Below, piece by piece: positions 1 to 5,090 of a DNA stretch of 5,090 nt. The stretch is from Sphingomonas sp. (GTDB taxonomy: Bacteria; Pseudomonadota; Alphaproteobacteria; Sphingomonadales; Sphingomonadaceae): positions 1-5,090 of the forward strand of contig JAFBAM010000166.1 in NCBI GenBank assembly GCA_019247755.1, read 5' to 3'. Every line of letters begins with the position of its first letter. The stretch's first letter is position 1. The notes under the pieces are model-generated. The model worked only from the letters and a program-made list of their open reading frames with translations. It searched no databases and was not told where the DNA came from. The position numbers and the translations under genes were made by a program.

Positions 1-398
1 CGGTAGACGCCGACGTCGCGGACGGTGGTGAAGCCGCTCTCGAGCTCCAGCCGGGCGGCGACCGTGCCGCGGAGGATGGTGTCCGCCTCGCTATGCTTGA
101 GCGGCGCCGCGGGGTCGCTTTCGGTCACGTCGATCGCACCGTCGGCGAGATGGGTGTGGAGGTCGATCAGGCCGGGAAGCACGGTCTCGGCGGACCAGTC
201 GACTGTCGCCGGGCCGTCGGCATCGCGCCACGCGGTCACGGAGGCAATTCTGCCATCGACGATACGGATGCGCTGGTCGGTCAGGACCTTCGCCGAGGCG
301 GGGTCGATTAGTCGGCCGGCGCGGACATCCACGGTTGCCGCGTGGGCGGCACCCGTCAGGGCTGCGGAGGCGACTGCGGCGAACAGGATTGCGCGGAT
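1..398 (-). CDS. Exported metal-dependent amidohydrolase, N-terminal part (cut by left window edge)
   Basis: About 132 codons are visible, in one open frame from the left edge to the clpP stop. Residues 1-20 (numbered from an ATC codon at 398-396) look like a Sec signal peptide: an Arg, a hydrophobic Ala-rich core, and an AHA|A cleavage site. A small beta domain with the usual 'AGRLIDP' and 'VDGRI' motifs follows at about 27-55. Then comes 'LPGLIDLHTHL' at 74-84, whose His81 and His83 form the HxH metal site of the amidohydrolase superfamily, and 'GFTTVRDVG' at 122-130. This combination is typical of the imidazolonepropionase-like / Xaa-Pro dipeptidase (Met_dep_hydrolase_A) group, many of which are periplasmic in sphingomonads; the substrate cannot be told. 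The rest of the metal and catalytic residues lie outside the window. No ATG, GTG or TTG gives the full signal peptide; the first in-frame GTG (332-330) would remove it. The gene follows clpP by 24 bases, so it is probably co-transcribed with it. Confidence 0.85.
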   Translation of the reverse strand, partial: MRAILFAAVASAALTGAAHAATVDVRAGRLIDPASAKVLTDQRIRIVDGRIASVTAWRDADGPATVDWSAETVLPGLIDLHTHLADGAIDVTESDPAAPLKHSEADTILRGTVAARLELESGFTTVRDVGVY

Positions 399-403
399 GT
401 CCC

Positions 404-408
404 CCTCC
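404..408 (-). promoter_or_regulatory. Ribosome binding site GGAGG pointing to an ATC start
   Basis: A perfect GGAGG inside a G-rich run lies just downstream of the clpP stop. It ends 5 bases before the ATC codon at 398-396, which is ideal spacing. The next candidate start, CTG at 386-384, is 17 bases away, and the in-frame GTG at 332-330 is far too distant. The site therefore decides in favour of the ATC position as the start of the amidohydrolase, unless the base called C is an error for G. Confidence 0.55.
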
Positions 409-422
409 CCCCGCTTGTGCCC

Positions 423-1079
423 TTAGGCCGGCGTCACGTCCCCGGCGCCAGTGCCGGCGTCGTCGCCGCTCTCCGGGCGTTTGTCGAACACGACGTCGAT
501 CAGGCCGAACGCCTTGGCCTCGTCGCTTTCGAGGAACTTGTCGCGGTCCATCGCCTTTTCGATCTCCTCGAGCGGCTGGCCCGTGTATTTGGCGTAGAGC
601 TCATTGAGGCGCTGGCGCATGCGGAGGATCTCTCGCGCCTGGATCTCGATATCCGCTGCCATGCCCTGGGCGCCGCCCGACGGCTGGTGGATCATGATCC
701 GGCTGTTGGTGAGCGCGACGCGCATGCCGGGTTCACCCGCCGCCAGCAGGAAGCTGCCCATCGACGCGGCCTGGCCGATGCAGACCGTGCTGATCTTCGG
801 CCGAATGTATTGCATGGTGTCGTGGATCGCGAGGCCGGCCGTGACCACGCCGCCCGGCGAGTTGATGTACATGAAGATGTCCTTCTTCGGGTTCTCGGAC
901 TCGAGGAAGAGCAGCTGGGCGGTGATCAGCGAGGCCATATGGTCCTCAATCGGCCCCGTGATGAAGACGATGCGTTCGCGCAGCAGCCGCGAATAGATGT
1001 CGAAGCTGCGCTCACCCCGGTTCGACTGTTCGATAACGATGGGGACGAGCTGCGAAACGATGTCCTGATGATCAATCAC
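423..1079 (-). CDS. clpP: ATP-dependent Clp protease proteolytic subunit ClpP
   Basis: This is the serine peptidase (family S14) that forms the double-heptamer chamber of the cytoplasmic Clp protease and degrades proteins unfolded by ClpX or ClpA. It has 218 residues, against 207 in E. coli. A short propeptide of about 10 residues precedes 'LVPIVIEQ', where mature ClpP normally begins. The catalytic triad is visible: Ser106 in 'GQAASMG', His131 in 'MIHQPSGG' and Asp180 in 'MDRDKF'. 'YINSPGG' at 71-77 is the conserved oxyanion region. The C-terminus carries a Gly/Asp/Thr-rich tail of about 16 residues beyond the usual end, which is probably flexible. The start is GTG, with AGAGGA at 1095-1090 ten bases upstream; no in-frame ATG lies upstream. 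clpX, the usual neighbour, does not follow; an exported amidohydrolase does, and a TonB-dependent receptor lies upstream. The preceding spacer holds an RpoH-type promoter, which fits a stress-induced protease. Confidence 0.97.
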   Translation of the reverse strand: MIDHQDIVSQLVPIVIEQSNRGERSFDIYSRLLRERIVFITGPIEDHMASLITAQLLFLESENPKKDIFMYINSPGGVVTAGLAIHDTMQYIRPKISTVCIGQAASMGSFLLAAGEPGMRVALTNSRIMIHQPSGGAQGMAADIEIQAREILRMRQRLNELYAKYTGQPLEEIEKAMDRDKFLESDEAKAFGLIDVVFDKRPESGDDAGTGAGDVTPA

Positions 1080-1109
1080 GGGAATAAGATCCTCTTTTGT
1101 AGCCAGACC

Positions 1110-1146
1110 TACATCGGCGCGAACGCGGCAGTGTTCAAGCGGGGGA
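1110..1146 (-). promoter_or_regulatory. Predicted RpoH (sigma-32) heat-shock promoter of clpP
   Basis: On the minus strand, TCCCCCGCTTGAA (1146-1134) matches the extended sigma-32 -35 element (TNtCNCcCTTGAA), including the full CTTGAA. After exactly 15 bases comes GCCGATGTA (1118-1110), which agrees with the -10 consensus CCCCATNTA at six of its eight fixed positions. The expected start of transcription, near 1103, would give a leader of about 25 bases containing the AGAGGA ribosome binding site before the GTG at 1079. clpP is a known RpoH target in E. coli and in several alphaproteobacteria. The match is by eye; no scoring was done. Confidence 0.6.
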
Positions 1147-1154
1147 TATGCGAA

Positions 1155-1178
1155 GGGCGGCCCGTTTCCGGACCGCCC
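1155..1178 (-). terminator. GC-rich hairpin ending the TonB-dependent receptor transcript
   Basis: The minus strand reads GGGCGGTCC, a 6-base loop GGAAAC, then GGGCCGCCC: a 9-bp stem with a single G-U wobble. In the plus-strand transcript that wobble becomes an A-C mismatch, so the hairpin suits minus-strand transcription. It lies 24 bases after the receptor stop codon and 8 bases before the extended -35 of the clpP promoter. Only TTCG follows, not a real U-tract, so it may be a weak terminator or an RNA-stabilising stem. A smaller 5-bp stem (TGCCG-CGA-CGGCA, 1186-1198) sits between it and the stop. Confidence 0.5.
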
Positions 1179-1202
1179 TCCTCTTTGCCGTCGCGGCAGG
1201 CG

Positions 1203-4052
1203 TCAGTACTTCACGCCGATCCGCGCGTAATAATAACGGCCCGGTGTGTCGTAGGTCGTCGGGTCCATGTTGTTGGTGTCGCAACTGACGCAGCCAGGCG
1301 TCTTGACGTTGAACAGGTTGTTCGCGCCGATTGCGAAGGTGATGTCATGCACCCCGAAGTTGAACTTCGGCGACCAACGCAGCTGCGCATCGGTGTAGAA
1401 GCGCGAGCTGAGCGGGCTGTTGTTGTTCAGGATCTCCTTCAGCCCAGAGACGTAGCGGCCGGTAAGGGTCGCGCCGAAGCCGAACCCGTTCCAGTCGATG
1501 ATCCCGATCGACTTCCACTTCGGATAGCCCTGGCTCGGGCTGCCTGTCTCTACCCCAACCCGATGCTCGACCAAGCTTCCGGTCGCGGTCGGGGTGGTGA
1601 CATCGAACTTGTGCAACCACGTGTTGTTCCAGGTGAACCCAAGCTCGCCCATATTCGGAAGCGGAGTATGGTAAGCCAAATTGATATCGATGCCGCTCGT
1701 CCGCAGGCCGGCGATGTTCTGCAGGATTCCGCGAATTTGCGTTACGTTGCCGGTGCCCACCGAGCGAGTGACATTGCTGCAGGCGAACGGCTCGTTCTGG
1801 TAGACGCAGCGGTACAGGGTGGTCGTCGCACTGATCGACTGGATCGCGTTTGAGACCTTGATGTTGTACCAATTCATTTCGGCGGTGAACCCGCGGATCG
1901 GATTCACAACCACGCCCATGATGTAGCTCTTCGACGTTTCCGGTTTCAGCGCCTCGTTGCCGCCGGTGATCACCGATAGCTGGTCAGTAGGCGCCGTCGT
2001 TGCGCCTGCCGCCGGGACACCCTGGGACAGGCAGTTCGCATGGACATTGGCGTCGTTGTTGAACCGCTGCGCCTGAGCGCTGTTGATCGAGCAAGGATCG
2101 TCGATCGCGGAGTCGAAGCGCGACGGCGATCCTTCAAGTTCGCCGATCGTCGGTGCGCGGAAGCCCTCCGCATAGGAAGCGCGGACGCGGATCGCGTTGA
2201 CGGGCTTCCAGTTCAGGTCGGTCTTGAAGACCGCGTGAGAGAAGCTTCCTCCCGAGTCCGTCTTGTAATGCGAGTAGCGGCCCGACCCGTTCAGTTCGAG
2301 CAACTCGGCGCCCGGACGACCCTTGATGAAGGGCGCATTGAACTCGGCATAGACTTCCGCAACCTTGTAGCCGCCGCGCGATGCCTGCGCCGGGATGTCG
2401 GAGCTGAAGCCGGCCTGGACGACTGGATCCGGATCGAACCGCCCCTTCAGGCGACGGTATTCGGCACCGATGGCCAGCCCCAGCGGGCCGCCGCCGACGT
2501 CGAACCATTTGCCCGAGATGTTACCGGAAGTGCCCCAGAGCTTCTGGTCGCTGCTGTCATGTTGGTCGAAGCCGATGAAGCCGAGCATCGCCGGCGTGAT
2601 CGAACCTGGCGTTCCGAAGAGGTCGAGCGGGACGCATGGCGAGGTGCAGCTCGCGAGCGGACCCAGGGCCTGGCGAACCTTATCGGCGTTGATGTTGCCG
2701 TGCATGATCTGGCTGGCCTTGTTGTGGCCCCAGATGCCGTTCACGTCCCAATACCATTCGCCGGCGAGATGCCCGTCGAGGGTGGCGGTGCCGTAGTAGG
2801 TCTTGACCGTCTGCTCGAAGTGACGCGGGCCGGCCTCGATCACGCGGCGCTTGATCTCGTTATAGTTGCCGCCCACGCTGCCATCGTTGGGAATGAGGTC
2901 GAAGCCGAACGGATTGTACGGATTGGTGCCCGAGATGGTGACGTGGTCGAGCAGGTTGCCATTGCCGACGTCAGGCCCGACGCCGAGCGGAATCGGCGCC
3001 GCCTGGTTGACCGATTCACGACGGTTCCAGACCGCCTTGATGCGAAGGTGCGTATCCCCGCCCAGCTCCTGCACGAGATTGCCGAACAGGCCGTATCGCT
3101 TCAGCGGGATCTCAATGTAGTTGAACGGAGCGAAGTTGAACCGGTCCGCCGTGGTGAACGCCCGGAAATCGGTCGGGAACGTGGGCCGGCCCGTGGTCGG
3201 GTTCGCGAGCGTCACGAATGAAGGACCGAACACCGAGCCGCCGAAGCGTCCGTTAAGCGGGAAGCTGGAGCAGCCGCCCTGCGTGCAGCTAGTCGAATAG
3301 GGGTTCGGGAAAGCAGAAATCGCGCGGTCGCCAGAGAAGACGCCGTTCGCCTTCACATAATTGCCGCCGACCACGATCTGGGTCGGTCCGCTGTTCCCAT
3401 TGCCCCAGCTCAGCTGGTAGTTTTGCGTCCAGCCGTCGTCCTTATCGAGATAGGCGCCGACCTGCGCCGATGCGTCGAAACCCTTCTGGTGCGACTTGGT
3501 GATGATGTTGACGACGCCGGCGATGGCGTCTGAGCCGTAGATGGTCGAGGCGCCGTCCTGCAGCACTTCGACGCGCTCGATCATGCTCTCCGGAATGGCG
3601 TTCAAGTCGACTGAACCCGGCACGCCCGAGGCCGAAGCGCCATTCACGAAGCGAAGGCCGTCGACGAGCACGAGGGTCCGGACCGAGCCGAGGTAGCGAA
3701 GGTCGATCTCGGCGGCGCCCGCGCCCACGCCCGCGCCGCTCGGCGGGTTGCCGAGGTTGCCCGAGTTGTTGAAGCGGGAGTTGATGCCGCCGCCGGCGCT
3801 CGGAAGGCGCTGCAGCACGTCATTGACCGAATTCAGGCCGGTCTTTTGCATGTCGGACTTGTCGATGAAGACGCGCGGCGCGTCCTGGTCGAGCGGGCTA
3901 TGCCGGATGCGCGAACCGGTAATGACGATTTCGTCGCTGCTCACGGCAGCCACGGGCGCCGGCGGCGGATTCTGCGCCTGCGCAGCGGTTGCTCCGCCAA
4001 CGAGCGCGATAAAGGCCACACCTGCACGAAGAGTGGTGTCGAAACGCTGCAT
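1203..4052 (-). CDS. Large TonB-dependent outer-membrane receptor
   Basis: This is a 949-residue outer-membrane active transporter driven by TonB-ExbBD. Residues 1-26 form a signal peptide (hydrophobic core at 10-22, AQA|Q cleavage). A Pro/Ala linker leads to a TonB box, 'DEIVITG', at 40-46. The plug domain covers about 58-187 and includes 'LVLVDGLRFVNG' (127-138), 'IERVEVLQDGAS' and 'GVVNIITK' (179-186). The rest is a 22-strand-type beta barrel with the signature 'YAEGFRAPTIGELEG' (627-641), 'NNLFNV' near the end, and a final aromatic Tyr949 as outer-membrane sorting signal. Ten cysteines lie in five close pairs: 256/261, 469/473, 654/674, 749/758 and 921/924. The ATG at 4052-4050 follows an AGGGGGG run by 4 bases. 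The type is common in sphingomonads and relatives, where copies are numerous. The ligand cannot be told: no siderophore, vitamin or sugar genes lie beside it, only a glycosyltransferase upstream and clpP downstream. Confidence 0.95.
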   Translation of the reverse strand: MQRFDTTLRAGVAFIALVGGATAAQAQNPPPAPVAAVSSDEIVITGSRIRHSPLDQDAPRVFIDKSDMQKTGLNSVNDVLQRLPSAGGGINSRFNNSGNLGNPPSGAGVGAGAAEIDLRYLGSVRTLVLVDGLRFVNGASASGVPGSVDLNAIPESMIERVEVLQDGASTIYGSDAIAGVVNIITKSHQKGFDASAQVGAYLDKDDGWTQNYQLSWGNGNSGPTQIVVGGNYVKANGVFSGDRAISAFPNPYSTSCTQGGCSSFPLNGRFGGSVFGPSFVTLANPTTGRPTFPTDFRAFTTADRFNFAPFNYIEIPLKRYGLFGNLVQELGGDTHLRIKAVWNRRESVNQAAPIPLGVGPDVGNGNLLDHVTISGTNPYNPFGFDLIPNDGSVGGNYNEIKRRVIEAGPRHFEQTVKTYYGTATLDGHLAGEWYWDVNGIWGHNKASQIMHGNINADKVRQALGPLASCTSPCVPLDLFGTPGSITPAMLGFIGFDQHDSSDQKLWGTSGNISGKWFDVGGGPLGLAIGAEYRRLKGRFDPDPVVQAGFSSDIPAQASRGGYKVAEVYAEFNAPFIKGRPGAELLELNGSGRYSHYKTDSGGSFSHAVFKTDLNWKPVNAIRVRASYAEGFRAPTIGELEGSPSRFDSAIDDPCSINSAQAQRFNNDANVHANCLSQGVPAAGATTAPTDQLSVITGGNEALKPETSKSYIMGVVVNPIRGFTAEMNWYNIKVSNAIQSISATTTLYRCVYQNEPFACSNVTRSVGTGNVTQIRGILQNIAGLRTSGIDINLAYHTPLPNMGELGFTWNNTWLHKFDVTTPTATGSLVEHRVGVETGSPSQGYPKWKSIGIIDWNGFGFGATLTGRYVSGLKEILNNNSPLSSRFYTDAQLRWSPKFNFGVHDITFAIGANNLFNVKTPGCVSCDTNNMDPTTYDTPGRYYYARIGVKY

Positions 4053-4069
4053 AAAACCCCCCTGTAAAT

Positions 4070-4081
4070 CGCCGTACGGCG
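4070..4081. repeat. 12-bp perfect palindrome in the receptor leader
   Basis: CGCCGTACGGCG is its own reverse complement. It ends 7 bases before the AGGGGGG ribosome binding run of the TonB-dependent receptor gene. It could be a dimeric-regulator operator or, in RNA, part of a stem near the ribosome binding site, although a perfect palindrome leaves little loop. By chance a 12-bp palindrome is uncommon but not rare in GC-rich DNA, so the functional role is a guess. Confidence 0.3.
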
Positions 4082-4134
4082 CAGCTTCGTTACGGCAGTA
4101 AAGCTAACCTAGGTGGAGTCTTGGAGGAAGCACG

Positions 4135-4152
4135 GTGTCGCGAAACCGACAC
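4135..4152. repeat. Inverted repeat between the glycosyltransferase and receptor genes
   Basis: GTGTCG (4135-4140), a 6-base spacer CGAAAC, and CGACAC (4147-4152) form a dyad with 6-bp arms. It lies 32 bases past the glycosyltransferase stop and about 82 bases before the receptor ATG. It could be an operator for the receptor gene or a weak stem after the glycosyltransferase; no U-tract follows on the minus strand. No convincing -35/-10 pair was found in this 132-base spacer, so the receptor promoter remains unplaced. Confidence 0.3.
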
Positions 4153-4184
4153 AATTGCTGTTTCCTGCGGTAAATCGGCAATAG

Positions 4185-5090
4185 TTACTGCGGAGCCGCT
4201 AACGAAAGATAGGCCAGGCGCCGAAGCTCCCGCCGGCCCCTCGTCACGGTGTCCAGAATCAGGCCCGTAAAGAAGCAAAGGACCGCGACGATCGTCATGC
4301 CCGTGACCAGGATCGCGGTCGGGAAACGAGGCACCAGGCCCGTCTGGAAATAGGTAATCACCAGCGGGATCGCGAGCACGATCGCGAGCGCGATCAGCAG
4401 CGCCCCGATCGTTCCGAAGAATAGGGCTGGACGCTCGACCCGGTAGAGGGTCACGATCGTCTTCAGGATCCGCCAGCCGTCGGAATAGGTCGAGAGCTTC
4501 GAGGCCGAACCCTCGGGACGCGCACCATATGCCGTTTCGATTTCGCCGACCGGCATCCGGAGCTCGAGCGCGTGAACGCTCATCTCAGTCTCGATCTCGA
4601 AACCCGAGGAAAGAACAGGAAAGCTCTTCACGAAGCGCCGTGAGAAGACGCGGTAGCCGGAGAAGATGTCGGTGAAGGTTCGGCCGAAGAGGCCGGACAG
4701 CAAGCCGGTGAAGAGCTTGTTTCCGAGGACATGCCCGCCGCGATAGGCGTCCTTCTCCTCGTGGCGGCGGGTGCCTACTACCATGTCCAGCTGCTCTGCC
4801 AGCAACAGGTCGACCATTTGCGGGGCGGACTTCGGATCATAGGTCAGGTCGCCGTCGGCCATAACGTAGACGTCGGCGTCGATGTCGGCGAACATCCGGC
4901 GGACGACATGGCCCTTGCCCTGCTGGCGCTCGGTGCGAACCACAGCGCCGGCCTCTGCCGCGACTTCCCGCGTCCGGTCACGGCTATTGTTGTCGTAAAC
5001 GTAGACGATCGCGCCGGGCAGCGCCGCACGGAAGCCAGCGACGGTCGCCGCAATCGCGGCCTCCTCGTTATAGCAGGGGAGCAGCACGGC
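4185..5090 (-). CDS. Membrane-anchored family 2 glycosyltransferase (polyprenyl-phosphate sugar transferase type), start outside the window
   Basis: About 302 residues are visible; the frame stays open to the right edge. A GTG at 5087 is the first possible start, but it sits inside the beta strand 'VLLPCYNEE' that begins these proteins, so the true start lies a few codons beyond the edge. Counting from that GTG, the GT-A fold shows 'YDNNSRDRT' (31-39), 'GKGHVVRRM' (57-65) and the metal/nucleotide-sugar motif Asp78-Gly79-Asp80 in 'MADGDLTYD'. 'FSGYRVFSRR' and 'GFEIETEMSVHA' follow, as in the DPM/DPG-synthase-like group. Two membrane helices lie at about 221-244 and 257-278, followed by a basic Arg-rich stretch and the C-terminus. 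The family moves a sugar from a nucleotide donor to a polyprenyl phosphate at the cytoplasmic face, for use in lipopolysaccharide, exopolysaccharide or glycan modification. The sugar and acceptor here are not known. Confidence 0.9.
   Translation of the reverse strand, partial: AVLLPCYNEEAAIAATVAGFRAALPGAIVYVYDNNSRDRTREVAAEAGAVVRTERQQGKGHVVRRMFADIDADVYVMADGDLTYDPKSAPQMVDLLLAEQLDMVVGTRRHEEKDAYRGGHVLGNKLFTGLLSGLFGRTFTDIFSGYRVFSRRFVKSFPVLSSGFEIETEMSVHALELRMPVGEIETAYGARPEGSASKLSTYSDGWRILKTIVTLYRVERPALFFGTIGALLIALAIVLAIPLVITYFQTGLVPRFPTAILVTGMTIVAVLCFFTGLILDTVTRGRRELRRLAYLSLAAPQ

Noticed and set aside
396..425. Read-through of the clpP stop to fuse ClpP with the amidohydrolase, since both are in the same frame
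   Set aside because: It would place a signal peptide inside a cytoplasmic protein. A perfect ribosome binding site lies between the two genes and no read-through signal is visible, so the shared frame is likely chance.
1155..1178. Plus-strand terminator (hairpin followed by TCCTCTTTG)
   Set aside because: No plus-strand gene ends here, and the stem has an A-C mismatch in the plus-strand RNA while the minus-strand RNA has a G-U pair.
342..1853. 503-residue open frame on the plus strand
   Set aside because: It lies opposite clpP and the 3' end of the receptor gene, crosses their boundary, and its product is Arg/Asp/Ala/Val-rich with no recognisable domain. It is an antisense shadow typical of GC-rich coding DNA.
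2040..3221. 393-residue open frame on the plus strand
   Set aside because: It is fully antisense to the receptor gene, with the same biased Arg/Val/Asp composition and no family motifs.
4053..4184. A sigma-70-type promoter for the receptor gene
   Set aside because: TTGTGT and TTAGCT-like hexamers exist but not at a convincing 16-18 base spacing, so no promoter was annotated.
5085..5087. GTG at 5087 as the start of the glycosyltransferase
   Set aside because: It falls inside the conserved first beta strand (AVLLPCYNEE). The frame is open to the edge, so the gene is better read as truncated by the window.

Overview
This is a 5.1 kb stretch of GC-rich DNA carrying four genes, all on the minus strand, with no gap between genes longer than about 130 bases. 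The style of the proteins points to an alphaproteobacterium, most likely a sphingomonad. The evidence is a large TonB-dependent receptor with the 'DEIVITGSRI' TonB-box start and the 'DPTTYDTPGRYYYARIGVKY' ending, a signal-peptide-bearing amidohydrolase, and a ClpP with a short propeptide and an acidic tail. The assignment rests on protein style only, not on a search.

Reading in the direction of transcription, from the right edge to the left: (1) the 3' part of a family 2 glycosyltransferase with two C-terminal membrane helices, cut by the window edge; (2) a 132-base spacer holding two dyad-symmetric sequences; (3) a complete 949-residue TonB-dependent outer-membrane receptor; (4) a 123-base spacer with a GC-rich hairpin at the end of the receptor gene, followed by a good match to an RpoH (sigma-32) heat-shock promoter; (5) complete clpP, the proteolytic subunit of the Clp protease, with a GTG start; (6) 24 bases after the clpP stop, the 5' part of an exported metal-dependent amidohydrolase that runs off the left edge.

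The glycosyltransferase, receptor and protease do not form an obvious pathway. The hairpin plus the heat-shock-type promoter suggests that clpP is transcribed separately from the receptor. The amidohydrolase probably shares the clpP transcript because there is no room for a promoter between them. I do not see a new defence, mobile or biosynthetic system. The most notable points are the amidohydrolase reading frame, which has no ATG, GTG or TTG at the expected signal-peptide start but an ATC codon 5 bases after a perfect GGAGG; the RpoH-type promoter in front of clpP; and ten cysteines in five close pairs along the receptor. Long plus-strand frames opposite clpP and the receptor are antisense shadows.
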